Assembly: GCF_902830275.1 (NCBI RefSeq)
Contig: NZ_CADESW010000027.1
Location: 39,774 to 103,773, forward strand
DNA: 64,000 bases
Direction: 5' to 3'
Origin: Burkholderia stagnalis
Lineage (GTDB): Bacteria; Pseudomonadota; Gammaproteobacteria; Burkholderiales; Burkholderiaceae
The position numbers and the translations under genes are program-made. The notes under the pieces were generated by a model. The model had not been told where the DNA came from and made no database searches. It was given only the letters and a program-made list of their open reading frames with translations. Position 1 is the stretch's first letter. The number at the start of each line of letters is the position of its first letter. This document shows, piece by piece, positions 8,007 through 17,395 of this stretch.

Positions 8007-9077
8007 ATGACGACCCAAACCGATCCCGCCTACCTGCTCGGCGAACTCCTCAAGAACGTTTCCCGCTCCTTCTACCTGACGCTGCGCGTGCTGCCGGACG
8101 GCATGCGCAACCCGGTCGGCCTCGCGTACCTGCTCGCGCGCGCGGCCGACACGATCGCGGACACCGCGCTCGTCGCGCCGGACCGCCGCGCGGCGCTGCT
8201 GACGCAATTGCGCGAGAACGTCGAGCAGCTCGACGACGGCATCGCGCTGTCCCGCGCGCTGGAAGACGTGACGCGGATGCAGACGGATTCCCACGAACAC
8301 GTGCTGCTCGGCTCGATGCCGCCGATGCTCGCGCTGCTGCGCGCGCAGACGGACGCCGACAGCGCGGCGATCCGCAAGGTCGTCGCGACGCTGACGTCGG
8401 GGATGGAGTTCGACCTGCGCACGTTCCCGGACGAGCAGGCGGGGCAGGTGGCCGCGCTGCCGTCGCGCGACGCGCTCGACCGCTATACGTACCTCGTCGC
8501 CGGCTGCGTCGGCGAGTTCTGGACCGACATGACCGGCATGCACACGCGCGCCGCGCGGCGCTGGAACCTGCCGGACATGCGCGAGAAGGGCATCCGCTTC
8601 GGCAAGGCGCTGCAGATGACCAACATCCTGCGCGACTGCGCGAAGGACTTGCGGATCGGCCGCTGCTACCTGCCGCAGGAGGTGCTGGACGCACACGGGC
8701 TCGGCGTGGCCGACCTGCTGCGGCCGGACGCGTCGCCGCGCGCGCGCGGCGTGCTGGTCGACCTGCTGCGCGTCGCGCTCGCGCAGTATCGCGACGCGTG
8801 CCGGTACACCGTCGCGATTCCGCGCCGCTTCGTGCGGCTGCGCCTCGCATGCCTGTGGCCGATCCTGATCGGCCTCGAGACGTTCGAGCTGCTGGCCGGC
8901 CACGACGCGTGGCTCGACCCGGCGCGGCCGGCCAAGGTGCCGCGCAAGCGCATCTACCGGATCATGGCGTCGTCGCTCGCGATCGTCGGTTCGAACGCGG
9001 CGATCGAGGCGCGGGTGGAGCGGCTGATCGAATCCGTCGATTCATTGATTCGGGTCAATGCGCCGGTTGCGCACTGA
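8007..9077 (+). CDS. squalene/phytoene synthase family protein (squalene synthase)
   Basis: A 356-residue head-to-head prenyl synthase. Both aspartate-rich magnesium-diphosphate sites are visible: ARAADTIADTA (Asp48, Asp52) and NILRDCAKDLRIGRCYLP (Asp210, Asp214). The YLVAGCVGEFW segment near 162 is also typical. The length and the RSFYLTLRVLP start fit farnesyl-diphosphate farnesyltransferase-type squalene synthase, which joins two farnesyl diphosphates for hopanoid or related lipids. The shorter HpnC/HpnD type is less likely. No other hopanoid gene is adjacent. The ATG at 8007 was chosen because the motif-bearing region begins there. Confidence 0.9.
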   Translation: MTTQTDPAYLLGELLKNVSRSFYLTLRVLPDGMRNPVGLAYLLARAADTIADTALVAPDRRAALLTQLRENVEQLDDGIALSRALEDVTRMQTDSHEHVLLGSMPPMLALLRAQTDADSAAIRKVVATLTSGMEFDLRTFPDEQAGQVAALPSRDALDRYTYLVAGCVGEFWTDMTGMHTRAARRWNLPDMREKGIRFGKALQMTNILRDCAKDLRIGRCYLPQEVLDAHGLGVADLLRPDASPRARGVLVDLLRVALAQYRDACRYTVAIPRRFVRLRLACLWPILIGLETFELLAGHDAWLDPARPAKVPRKRIYRIMASSLAIVGSNAAIEARVERLIESVDSLIRVNAPVAH

Positions 9078-9524
9078 GGCCCGGACGAGGGCGCCCGTTC
9101 GATATCCCAAGCGATTGTTTCGCTGCATGCAGCAACACCGGTGCAACGATTCGGTTGCCGAAATACCACCGTCATATCCGTCCTGCATCCTCCGCGGTCG
9201 CGGCGTAAGGAAGCCATCGCCCGGGCGCGGATTCATCCATGAAATCCATCGCGCGGGCATATGACGACCCCGGATGGAAACGGTTGCACGCGTAAAAATG
9301 TAAAGCTAGGGTTTTCACTGGGAAATGCCTGAAACCCGCGCCGGCTATGCCGCTGCGGGCCGCGCGTAACTGTTTAGTGAACCTTCGCGTTGCGTCGATC
9401 ATACGATGACCGACCCGGCAGGTTGGGAAACAATCGGCAATCCGTCAGAATTGCGTCCGCATGTACTCGCACATGTGTCAGAACCACACCAGATAAGAAT
9501 TCATTCTTTGAGGACGGAGAATCA
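9078..9524. other. long intergenic region upstream of the porin gene
   Basis: A 447-base region without a recognisable gene. It contains a 12-bp perfect palindrome, GCTGCATGCAGC, at 9122-9133, and a CTAGGGTTTTC element at 9306-9316. The region probably holds the porin promoter and a long leader. Short open frames on both strands have no family similarity. Confidence 0.45.
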
Positions 9525-10739
9525 ATGAAAAAGCGCGTCGCTTTCGCCATGACGGCAGCTGGCCTTGCAGCCGCCACCGCCGCCCACGCTCAGAGCAGCG
9601 TGACCCTGTACGGTATCGTCGATAACGGTATCGCTTACCAGAACAACTCGTCGGCCACCGGCGCGACCACCGGCGGTCATTCGAAGGTGCAGATGTCCAC
9701 GGGCGTGTGGGCAGGCAGCCGTTTCGGCCTGAAGGGTTCTGAAGATCTGGGTGGTGGCACGAAGGCGATCTTCCAATTGGAAGCCGGCGTGAAGACCAAC
9801 GACGGCACGTCGCAGTGGACGAACGGCATCTTCACCCGCCAGGCATGGGTCGGCCTGACCAACCCGACGTACGGTACGCTGACGGCTGGCCGCCAGTACA
9901 CCGCGTACTACACGCTGCTGTCGCCGTACAGCCCGACGACCTGGCTGACCGGCTATTACGGCGCGCACCCGGGTGATATCGATTCGCTGGATACGAGCTA
10001 CCGCGCGAACAACTCGCTGGTCTACATGTCGCCGAAGTTCTACGGCTTCACGGTCGGCGGCTCGTACTCGCTGGGCGGCGTGGCGGGCAGCTTCAACCGC
10101 GGCTCGACCTGGAGCGCGGCGGTTCAGTACCTGAACGGCCCGGCAGGCATCGCAGTCGGCTATCAGCGCATCAACAACTCGACGCTGGGCGGCGGCACGT
10201 GGGGTGCAAACTCCACGACGCAGAACGGTCTGACGGCAGCTGGCGACGGCAACGAGCCGGCCGTTTCGTCGATCAACAACGGCTACTCGAAGGCTCAATC
10301 GCAGCAGCGCGTGGCAGTCACGGCCGGCTACCAGTTCACGCCGGCGTGGGACATCTCGGTGTCGTACTCGAACGTCCAGTACATTCCGGGCTTGAACTCG
10401 GGCTTCTCGGGCACCGCGATCTTCAACACGGGCGGCGCAGTGCTGCACTGGAAGGCATCGACGCAGTGGGACTTCGCGGCAGGCTACTCGTACACGGCGG
10501 CAACGCAGTCGAACGGTATCACGAGCTCGGCCAAGTACCATCAGGTCACGCTGTCGCAGTACTACAGCCTGTCGAAGCGCACGGGCCTGTACGCGGTTGA
10601 GGCATATCAGCACGCAAGCGGCAACACGCTGAACGGTGGCAAGATCATCGCAGCAACGACGTCGATCGGTGACGGCGTTGGCGCAGGTTCGAAGCAGAAC
10701 CAGATCGGCGTCGGCGTCGGCCTGATCCACCGCTTCTGA
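9525..10739 (+). CDS. outer-membrane general porin, 16-stranded trimeric type
   Basis: A 404-residue Gram-negative porin. It has a signal peptide (MKKRVAFAMTAAGLAAATAAHA, cleaved before QSSVTLYG), the betaproteobacterial start SSVTLYGIVDNGIAY, the GSRFGLKGSEDLGGG turn near residue 62, QAWVGL near 103 and the C-terminal phenylalanine (GVGLIHRF) needed for outer-membrane assembly. It should form a trimeric channel for small solutes. Codon use is more biased to C-ending and CTG/GGC codons than its neighbours, as expected for a highly expressed gene. AGGACGGAGA before the ATG is a good ribosome-binding site, and a strong intrinsic terminator follows. Confidence 0.95.
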   Translation: MKKRVAFAMTAAGLAAATAAHAQSSVTLYGIVDNGIAYQNNSSATGATTGGHSKVQMSTGVWAGSRFGLKGSEDLGGGTKAIFQLEAGVKTNDGTSQWTNGIFTRQAWVGLTNPTYGTLTAGRQYTAYYTLLSPYSPTTWLTGYYGAHPGDIDSLDTSYRANNSLVYMSPKFYGFTVGGSYSLGGVAGSFNRGSTWSAAVQYLNGPAGIAVGYQRINNSTLGGGTWGANSTTQNGLTAAGDGNEPAVSSINNGYSKAQSQQRVAVTAGYQFTPAWDISVSYSNVQYIPGLNSGFSGTAIFNTGGAVLHWKASTQWDFAAGYSYTAATQSNGITSSAKYHQVTLSQYYSLSKRTGLYAVEAYQHASGNTLNGGKIIAATTSIGDGVGAGSKQNQIGVGVGLIHRF

Positions 10740-11051
10740 TTCCGCGCGGCGCGCGAGCGCCGCTTGCAGCATGCGGTATGAAAACCGGCCTTCGGGCCGG
10801 TTTTTTTTCGTCCGCGTTTGCCGCGCGACGTGGCCCGATCCATCTTTCCCGGGCCGAGCGCGTGACGTCCGGTCCATTCAAGCGACCGTCCGACCTCGCT
10901 ACGCTTCTCCTTGACGATACCGACGGAGAAGCCAGCGCAATTCCCCCTCTCCATGCGGCAATCTCCGAGCCGCGTATCGCCGGCATGTCTTTCGTGGCTC
11001 CGCTGCCCGGCCCGGCGGGGCCATCTTTTTCATGCCGGTTCACTACGCGCG
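10740..11051. other. convergent intergenic region after the porin
   Basis: A 312-base gap between the convergent porin and outer-membrane efflux factor genes. It holds the porin terminator (10781-10808). A second short GC hairpin (11009-11022) is followed by ATCTTTTT but is too weak to call. No gene is seen. Confidence 0.4.
10781..10808 (+). terminator. strong intrinsic terminator of the porin gene
   Basis: AAAACCGGCC (10781-10790) pairs perfectly with GGCCGGTTTT (10795-10804) across a stable TTCG tetraloop, followed by more T residues to 10808. It lies about 40 bases after the porin stop. Confidence 0.92.
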
Positions 11052-12524
11052 TCACGGCGCCATCCAGCTTCCCCCCAACGCCTGAAACAGCGCCGCCGTA
11101 TCGGCGAGCCGATCCGCCTGCGCACGCGTGCGATCGAGCGCCGTCTGCAGCGCCTGCCGCTGCGCGTCGAGCAGCCCGAATTCGCCAAGCCCGCCGGCCG
11201 CGTAACGCGCCGCGGAAATCGTGTTGCTCGCGTCCGCTTCGCGCGCCGCTTCGTCGCGCGACCGCAGCGTTTCCGCGTCCTGTTCGACCGCGCGCATCGC
11301 ATCCGCGACCTGCTGCAGCGCCAGCAGCACGGTCTGCCGGTAATCGGCGAGCGCCGCATCGTACGCGGCCTCGGCAGCGTGTTTTTTCGCGCGCAATTCG
11401 CCGCCGTGGAACAGCGGCTGCGTCAGGTTCAGGCCGATGTTCCAGATATTCAGGCCGTTCACGATATCCGCGATGCGCGTGCGCTCCGAACCCGCGCCGG
11501 CCGAGATCGCGAAGCGCGGATACAGGTTCGCGGTCGCCACGCCGACGTTCGCGCTCGCCTGATGCAGTACCGCCTCGGCCGCGCGAATGTCCGGCCGCTC
11601 GCGCGCGAGCGTGGACGGCAACGTGACCGGCAGCGCACCGGGCAGCGCGAGCGCATCGAGCGGCACGTCCGGCAGGTCCGCTTCCGCGGGCGGCATGCCG
11701 ATCAGGATCGCGAGCCGGTGATCGGCCTGCGCGCGCTGCGCCGCGAGCGGCGGCAGCGACGCCTGCGTCTGCGCGAGCAGCGTGCGCTGCGCGTGCACGT
11801 CCGCCGTCGACACGCCGCCCGCCGCATGACGCGCTTCGACGATGCGCAACTGGCGCGCCTGCGCATTCGCGAGCTGCTGCGTCAGCGCGAGCTGCCGCGC
11901 GAGCGACGCGCGCCGGACGACGGTCGCGACGACGTTGCCCGCCAGCGTCAGCCGCGCTGCCTCGAGTTCGTACGACTGGTAGTCGACCTGCGCGCGCAGC
12001 GCTTCGAGCGCGCGCCGGTTGCCGCCGAATACGTCGAGCACGTACGACACGCTGACCGACGCGTTGTACAGCGTGAACGGCCCCGGGTTCGGCACGTTGG
12101 CCGGCAGCCCGAACGCGGCGGTGTCGACTTTCTCGCGCGTGCCGGACAGTTTCGCGTCGACGCTCGGCCACTGCGTCGCGCCGGCCTGCGCGACATAGTT
12201 CTGCCGCGCTTCGTCGAGCCTCGCGCGCGCCGCGTCGACGGTGGGGCTGTGCTTCAGCGCGTCGTCGACGAGCCGGTTCAGCGGCTCGCAGCCGAACTGC
12301 GTCCACCAGCGCGGCAGCGCGTGCCCGGCGATGGTGAAGGTTTGCGGGTTCGCGGCCGCGCCGCCGGCCGACGCCGTCGTTGCGGGCGGCGCGCCGCGCG
12401 TGTAGCGCTGCGTCGGCGGCGCCGCAGGCGTGCCGAAGTCCGGCCCGACCGCGCAGCCGGACACGAGCGCCGCGACGGACGCGACGCAGGCGGCAACGCG
12501 AACACGGCGGCGGACGAATGACAT
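11052..12524 (-). CDS. efflux system outer-membrane factor, NodT-type lipoprotein
   Basis: A 490-residue TolC-like outer-membrane channel of the NodT/OprM family. The N-terminus has a lipobox (ALVSGC, Cys24) followed by AVGPDF, the usual family start. Two repeated alpha-hairpin/beta-strand halves are evident; the second starts near PDIRAAEAVLHQASANVG and continues to LTQPLFHGGELRAKK. The gene is the last of an export operon and starts 10 bases after the ABC permease stop. It should provide the exit duct for the ABC exporter and HlyD adaptor encoded upstream. Confidence 0.92.
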   Translation of the reverse strand: MSFVRRRVRVAACVASVAALVSGCAVGPDFGTPAAPPTQRYTRGAPPATTASAGGAAANPQTFTIAGHALPRWWTQFGCEPLNRLVDDALKHSPTVDAARARLDEARQNYVAQAGATQWPSVDAKLSGTREKVDTAAFGLPANVPNPGPFTLYNASVSVSYVLDVFGGNRRALEALRAQVDYQSYELEAARLTLAGNVVATVVRRASLARQLALTQQLANAQARQLRIVEARHAAGGVSTADVHAQRTLLAQTQASLPPLAAQRAQADHRLAILIGMPPAEADLPDVPLDALALPGALPVTLPSTLARERPDIRAAEAVLHQASANVGVATANLYPRFAISAGAGSERTRIADIVNGLNIWNIGLNLTQPLFHGGELRAKKHAAEAAYDAALADYRQTVLLALQQVADAMRAVEQDAETLRSRDEAAREADASNTISAARYAAGGLGEFGLLDAQRQALQTALDRTRAQADRLADTAALFQALGGSWMAP

Positions 12525-12534
12525 CGCGGCGCTC

Positions 12535-13689
12535 CTAGTCCAGCGTGCGCCGGTAGAAGCGCAGCGCGACGGCCATCACGATCACGGTGAACACGGCGAC
12601 CGGCCACACCGACGGCCACAGGTCGACCCAGCCGTTGCCCTTGAGCAGGATGCCGCGCACGAGGCGGTTGAAGTAGGTGAGCGGCAGCAGGTTGCCGATG
12701 AACTGCGCCCATTTCGGCATGCCCGCGAACGGGAACATGAAGCCCGACAGCAGGATGTTCGGCAGGAAGTAGAACACCGCGAGCTGCATCGCCTGCAACT
12801 GGTTCTGCGCGAGCGACGACAGCGTGATGCCGACCGTCAGGTTCGCGGCGATGAACAGCAGCGCGGACAGGTAGATCGCGAGCACGCCGCCGACGAACGG
12901 CACCTGGAACACGAAGCGTGCCGCCGCGAGGATGATCGACACCTGGATCAGCCCGATGAACACGTACGGCACGATCTTGCCCGTCATCACCTCGAGCGGC
13001 AGCACGGGCGTCGCGAGCAGGTTCTCCATCGTGCCGCGCTCGCGTTCGCGCGTGATCGCGAGGCCCGTCATCATCACCATCGTCATCGTCAGGATGACGC
13101 CCATCAACCCCGGCACGACGTTGTACTGCGTGATGCCCTCGGGGTTGTACAGGCGATGCAGCCGCACGTCGAACGCGGCCGGGCGGCCGTTCAGGCGGGC
13201 GAGCGGGCCGGTCAGGTCCTTGTCCGCGACCGGCTGCACGAGGCCCGACAGCGCCGCGATGGCCGACGCAGTCGCGACGGGATCGGTCGCATCGGCCTCG
13301 ACGAGCAGCGAAGGTCGTTCCCCGCGCAGCAGCCGGCGCGAGAAATCGGCAGGAATGCTCAGCACGAACAACACGTCGCCACGCGCGAGCGCATGCCGGC
13401 CGGTCGCCTCGTCGGGCAGCGTCGCGACGACGTCGAAGTAGGCGGAGTTGCGCATCCCGGCGACGAAGCTGCGCGCAAACGGGCTCGAATCCGCGACGAT
13501 CACCGCGGTCGGCAGGTGCTTCGGGTCGGTGTTGATCGCGAAGCCGAACAGCGTGAGCTGGATGATCGGCACGCCGACGATCATCGCGAACGTCACGCGG
13601 TCGCGGCGCAGCTGCAGGAACTCCTTCAGCACGATGCTCCACCAGCGCGCGAGCGAGAACGACACATGCCACCAGGACGGCGTGTTCAT
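12535..13689 (-). CDS. ABC-2 type drug exporter permease
   Basis: A 384-residue permease of the YhhJ/YbhS-like ABC-2 family. There is one transmembrane helix near residues 33-52 (FAMIVGVPIIQLTLFGFAIN), a large periplasmic loop, then about five helices from residue 170 to the end. The signature RERERGTMENLLATPV, typical of ABC-2 permeases, is present. Its ATG overlaps the TGA of the ATPase gene (ATGA), which implies translational coupling. With the ATPase, the HlyD adaptor and the outer-membrane factor it should form a tripartite exporter, probably of drugs or lipophilic compounds. Substrate unknown. Confidence 0.92.
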   Translation of the reverse strand: MNTPSWWHVSFSLARWWSIVLKEFLQLRRDRVTFAMIVGVPIIQLTLFGFAINTDPKHLPTAVIVADSSPFARSFVAGMRNSAYFDVVATLPDEATGRHALARGDVLFVLSIPADFSRRLLRGERPSLLVEADATDPVATASAIAALSGLVQPVADKDLTGPLARLNGRPAAFDVRLHRLYNPEGITQYNVVPGLMGVILTMTMVMMTGLAITRERERGTMENLLATPVLPLEVMTGKIVPYVFIGLIQVSIILAAARFVFQVPFVGGVLAIYLSALLFIAANLTVGITLSSLAQNQLQAMQLAVFYFLPNILLSGFMFPFAGMPKWAQFIGNLLPLTYFNRLVRGILLKGNGWVDLWPSVWPVAVFTVIVMAVALRFYRRTLD

Positions 13690-14636
13690 GACCGCGCGCC
13701 TCCGGACAGGCCGGCCGCGTGGCGTCCCATCATGAAGATGAACACGTCCTCGAGGCCGGTGTCGATCGGCGCGGCTCCAAGCGCCGCGTCGGCGGCGACC
13801 TGCGCGACGCTCGCGTCGAGCGCGCGGCGGTCGCGGCCGCTCACGTGCAGCGCGGTGCCGAACACGACCGTCTGGTCGACGCCCGGCATCGTGCGCAGCC
13901 GCGCGGACAGCTCGGTGAGATGCTCGCCGGTGATCGCCCAGGTCGCGAGCCCCTGCGACGCGACGATCTCCGCCGACGTGCCCTGCGCGAGCAGCGCGCC
14001 GTCCGCGATGTACGCGAGCTTGTGGCAGCGCTCGGCCTCGTCCATGTAGTGCGTGCTGACGAGCACCGAGATGCCCTGCGCGGCGAGCCGGTGCAGCTCT
14101 TCCCAGAAATCGCGGCGCGCGGCCGGATCGACGCCGGCGGTCGGCTCGTCGAGCAGCAGCAGTTCCGGGCCGTGCAGCATGCATGCGGCGAGCGCGAGGC
14201 GCTGTTTCCAGCCGCCCGACAGCGCGCCGGTGAGCTGGCTCGCGCGGCTCGTCAGGCCGAGGCCGTCGAGCGCGCGCTCGACGGCCGCCTTGCGGTCGGG
14301 CATCTGGTAGACGCGCGCGACGAAGTCGAGATTCTCGCGGATCGACAGGTCTTCCCAGTACGAGAAACGCTGCGTCATGTAGCCGACGCGGCGCTTGATC
14401 TGCGCGCTGTCGCGCACGATGTCGTAGCCGACGCAGGTGCCGCTGCCCGAATCGGGCGTGAGCAGCCCGCACATCATCCGGATCGACGTCGTCTTGCCGC
14501 TGCCGTTCGGCCCGAGGAAGCCGAAGATCTCGCCGCGCGCGACGCGCAGCGACACGTCCTTTACCACGTGCTTGTCGCCGAAACGCTTGTTCAGCTTGTC
14601 GACGTCGATCGCGTACGGGGCGCCCGGGGCGTTCAT
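13686..14636 (-). CDS. ABC exporter ATP-binding protein
   Basis: A 316-residue nucleotide-binding subunit. It has Walker A GPNGSGKTT (residues 42-50), the Q-loop near MTQRF, the signature LSGGWKQR and Walker B LLLLDEPTAGVDP followed by the switch histidine in VSTHYMDE. It energises the ABC-2 permease encoded immediately downstream and overlaps it by 4 bases. It also overlaps the HlyD adaptor stop by 4 bases. The C-terminal extension of about 70 residues is normal for drug-export ATPases of this kind. Confidence 0.94.
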   Translation of the reverse strand: MNAPGAPYAIDVDKLNKRFGDKHVVKDVSLRVARGEIFGFLGPNGSGKTTSIRMMCGLLTPDSGSGTCVGYDIVRDSAQIKRRVGYMTQRFSYWEDLSIRENLDFVARVYQMPDRKAAVERALDGLGLTSRASQLTGALSGGWKQRLALAACMLHGPELLLLDEPTAGVDPAARRDFWEELHRLAAQGISVLVSTHYMDEAERCHKLAYIADGALLAQGTSAEIVASQGLATWAITGEHLTELSARLRTMPGVDQTVVFGTALHVSGRDRRALDASVAQVAADAALGAAPIDTGLEDVFIFMMGRHAAGLSGGARS

Positions 14637-15604
14637 GGCAGCCTCACGGCGACCGGCTGGCCCGGATGCAGCTTCGGCGCGTCGGCGGCGGCCGGCCGGG
14701 CCTCGACCATGAACACGAGCTTCGTGCGGCTTTCGTTGCTGTAGATGACGGGCGGCGTGTATTCGGCCTCGCTCGACACGTAGGTGATGCGCGCGGGCAC
14801 GCCGGCCGCGCAGCCGTCGCACCGGATCTCGACCGCGCGGCCGGGCGCGAGCGCCGCGACGGCGGCCTCGGGCACGAAGAAGCGCACCTTCACGTTCTGC
14901 GGCGGCAGCATCAGCACGACCGGGCTGCCGGCCTGCACCCATTCGCCGAGCCGGTACAGCGTGTCGTAGACGCGCCCGGCCGCCGGCGCGGCGACGCGCT
15001 TCTGGTCGAGCTTCCATTGCGCCTCGACAACCGCCGCCTGCGCGGCATCGACCTGCGCGGCCTGCGCGGCGACCTGCTGCGCGCGGCCGGGCAGGCGCGC
15101 GACGTCGACCTGGCTTTGCAGCTCGCGCACCTGGGCGGCGCTCGTCTGCGCGGCCGCGCGCGAATCGTCGAGCTGCTGCTTCGCGATGCCGCCGGCCTGG
15201 TACTGCCGCTCGTCGCGCGCCAGTTGCTCGGCGGCCTTGCGGGCCTGCGCGGCGGCCTGCGCGAGCTGCGCCTTCGCGACGTTCACTTCCGGCGGCCGCT
15301 TGCCGGTGCGCAGGTCCGCGAGCTGCGCCTGCGCGGCGGCGAACTGGTGCTGCGCCTGCTGCAGCGCGGCCGTTTCGTTGACGGCTTCGAGCGCGAACGC
15401 GGGCGCGTTCGCGGCGACCGTCTGGCCGCGCTGCACCGCGAGCTGCGTCAGCGTGCCCGATTGCGACGACGACAGGTAGACGAATTCGCCTTCGACGTAG
15501 CCCTGGTAGGTCGGGCGCTCATCGGCGCGTGGCTTGCAGCCGGCGGCGAGCGCGATGACTGCGGCGGCGAGCGCGAACGATGCGGCGGCGCGCTTCGTCG
15601 TCAC
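14633..15604 (-). CDS. HlyD-family membrane-fusion adaptor, lipoprotein
   Basis: A 323-residue YbhG/EmrA-like adaptor. The N-terminus ends in a lipobox (IALAAGC, Cys23). The first lipoyl half is near YVSSSQSGTLTQLAVQRGQTV-like residues 40-65. A long alpha-hairpin rich in Ala and Gln spans about 75-190, and the second lipoyl half and beta-barrel follow (AAPAAGRVYDTLYRLGEWV). The start is a GTG at 15604 that overlaps the TGA of the TetR gene (GTGA); no ATG is available. It bridges the ABC permease and the outer-membrane factor in the same operon. Confidence 0.9.
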   Translation of the reverse strand: MTTKRAAASFALAAAVIALAAGCKPRADERPTYQGYVEGEFVYLSSSQSGTLTQLAVQRGQTVAANAPAFALEAVNETAALQQAQHQFAAAQAQLADLRTGKRPPEVNVAKAQLAQAAAQARKAAEQLARDERQYQAGGIAKQQLDDSRAAAQTSAAQVRELQSQVDVARLPGRAQQVAAQAAQVDAAQAAVVEAQWKLDQKRVAAPAAGRVYDTLYRLGEWVQAGSPVVLMLPPQNVKVRFFVPEAAVAALAPGRAVEIRCDGCAAGVPARITYVSSEAEYTPPVIYSNESRTKLVFMVEARPAAADAPKLHPGQPVAVRLP

Positions 15605-16284
15605 GATCGCCTCCTGGCTGCACGGGCGGGCGGCGGGGGCTGCATTCCGAAGCCGAGCAGCGCGCCGACGTGCCGCTGCAGCCCGTCGCGATCGATCGGC
15701 GGCATCCCGCGCGCGCCGCGCCACAGCTTCGCGGTGGCGAGCGGCAGCATCACGAGCGCGATGATCGACTGGAACAGCAGCGCCGGTTCGAGCGCGGGAT
15801 TCACGATGCCCGCCTGCTGCGCGCGCCGGATGCGCTCGGCGAAGCGGCCGATTTGCTCGAGCGGAATCCGCTTGACCATCCGTTCGCGCAGCAGCCCGCC
15901 TTCGTTGACGATCTCGCGCAGCCACAGCGACGGCAGCCACGGCATCCGGGCGGTCACGTCGAAGAAGCGCGCGACGAGTTCGCCGACGAGCGCGAACGGG
16001 TCGTTCTCGACCTGTGGCTCGGTTGGTTGCCAGACGAACGCGATCACCTGCGCGAGACGTTCCTCGACGATCGCGTCGAGGAGTTGTTCGCGATTCGTGA
16101 AGTAGTAGTGGACCATCGCCGACGTGACGCCGGCGGCTTCCGCGATCTGCGCGACCGTCGTGGCCGCGATGCCGCGCTCGGCGAACAGCGCGGTCGCGAC
16201 GTCGAGCATGTGGTTGCGCAGGTCGAAATCGTCCACCGACGGGCGGCGCCCGCGCGGTTTCGGTGCGGTGGATTTCGCGTTCAT
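15601..16284 (-). CDS. TetR-family transcriptional repressor of the ABC export operon
   Basis: A 227-residue TetR/AcrR regulator. The DNA-binding helix-turn-helix is at about residues 42-65 (TTVAQIAEAAGVTSAMVHYYF), and the C-terminal domain is CerR/YbiH-like in length. It is the first gene of the operon and its stop overlaps the HlyD start codon, so repressor and exporter are made together. This suggests autoregulation with induction by an exported compound. The ATG at 16284 was chosen because it precedes the conserved region by a normal distance; an upstream in-frame start adds 77 unlikely residues. Confidence 0.92.
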   Translation of the reverse strand: MNAKSTAPKPRGRRPSVDDFDLRNHMLDVATALFAERGIAATTVAQIAEAAGVTSAMVHYYFTNREQLLDAIVEERLAQVIAFVWQPTEPQVENDPFALVGELVARFFDVTARMPWLPSLWLREIVNEGGLLRERMVKRIPLEQIGRFAERIRRAQQAGIVNPALEPALLFQSIIALVMLPLATAKLWRGARGMPPIDRDGLQRHVGALLGFGMQPPPPARAARRRS

Positions 16285-16597
16285 GCAGTCGACGCTAATT
16301 GACGGGTTAGTTAATTTCAAGGAAGGGTTTTCGACGAAGTGGACGGGTGTCAGGCGCGGCGCGAATGGCGGCGCGGGTGGGCGGGCCGAAGGCCGCATGG
16401 TGCGGGGCGCCGCGATGCGGAAATGAAGGGAGCAGCTATAGAAACGCGGGGAGGGCGAATGCTTGTATCCGAGGAGACGGACGGCCACCAGATCGAGACG
16501 CATCGACACCTTCAAGCCGGACGCATCGCCATATCATTGGCTCGCAACAGCCAAGCGCCGTCCGAGCGCAAGAACAGCATTGCCTTCCGAGGGAAAA
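16285..16597. other. divergent intergenic region, TetR operon / lipoprotein
   Basis: A 313-base gap. Near the TetR start lies an AT-rich patch (16295-16316) with CTAA and TTAG arms around TTGACGGG and the half-site TTAGTTAA. It is the best candidate for the TetR operator and promoter, but the symmetry is imperfect. An upstream in-frame extension of the lipoprotein gene covers the right part and is judged non-coding. Confidence 0.4.
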
Positions 16598-17347
16598 ATG
16601 ACGACAAAGCACACGACAGGGTGGCCGCTGGCGGTTTTTGCCGCCATGATTCTGGCGAGCTGCGGAGGCGGCGACGATTCGCCTGCTCCGGCCGCGGCGA
16701 CCGGCAGCGCGAGCCCGACGCCGACATCGAATCTCGAATGCGATCCGGTCTATCAGCCGGGCGATACCGTGAAGCTGCACGTCTATCTGCAGGCGTCGCC
16801 GCAAGGTCAGATCGTCGACAACGGCATCTACACGCGGACTTACGCGCCGGCGACATTCCAGGGCGTCTCGCTGACGCAGCAGGCCGAAACCACGCCCGGC
16901 TCGCCGATCCAGACCAATCGCTACTATCTGGTCGGCAACGGCGCGCGCACGTACTACGGCGGGGAGGTCGTCAGTGCAGGCGCGCTGGTGCTGCGGGACG
17001 TGAATTCACCGCCGTATGCGGAGACGATCGGGCTCTCGGGGAGCGAATCGGCGAATTACGTGGATACGCCGGTCGCGCCGGCCGCCGGGGCCTCGACGAG
17101 CGTGTCGATCGACCGTGCATACGTCGCGCGTGAATCGGTGACCCTCAAGAACGGCAAGGTCTTCAACAACGCCTGCCACTATCACGCGACGGAGAAGCTG
17201 ACCGGTCCGGCGATGACGAGCACGACGATCGCCGACGACTGGCTGGCCCCGGGCGTCGGCCTGGTCAAGTCGGTCGCCAGCAACGGCGGGGGGCAGGTCG
17301 TGACGCGCGAACTGGACTCGGCGACGGTCGGCGGCACGACCTTCTGA
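16598..17347 (+). CDS. putative lipoprotein of unknown function
   Basis: A 249-residue protein with a lipoprotein signal peptide: lysine near the start, a hydrophobic core and the lipobox MILASC, followed by GGGDDS. A low-complexity Ala/Ser/Pro/Thr linker follows, then a beta-rich domain with NACHYHATEKL near residue 195. I do not recognise a named family. The ATG at 16598 was chosen because it gives the signal peptide and has GAGGGA upstream; the longer frame would hide the signal. It stands alone between the TetR operon and the cupin gene, transcribed rightwards. Confidence 0.75.
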   Translation: MTTKHTTGWPLAVFAAMILASCGGGDDSPAPAAATGSASPTPTSNLECDPVYQPGDTVKLHVYLQASPQGQIVDNGIYTRTYAPATFQGVSLTQQAETTPGSPIQTNRYYLVGNGARTYYGGEVVSAGALVLRDVNSPPYAETIGLSGSESANYVDTPVAPAAGASTSVSIDRAYVARESVTLKNGKVFNNACHYHATEKLTGPAMTSTTIADDWLAPGVGLVKSVASNGGGQVVTRELDSATVGGTTF

Positions 17348-17395
17348 AGCGGCGGACCGGCTGGCCGCCCCGGCCACCGGCTCCGCGCAGGGCCG

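Noticed and set aside
11009..11030. Short hairpin followed by ATCTTTTT after the porin
   Set aside because: The stem is only five base pairs and the strong porin terminator already lies upstream, so a second terminator is not supported.
10911..12521. 536-residue + strand frame across the outer-membrane factor gene
   Set aside because: Antisense shadow of the NodT-type gene, with an Arg-rich composition and no motif.
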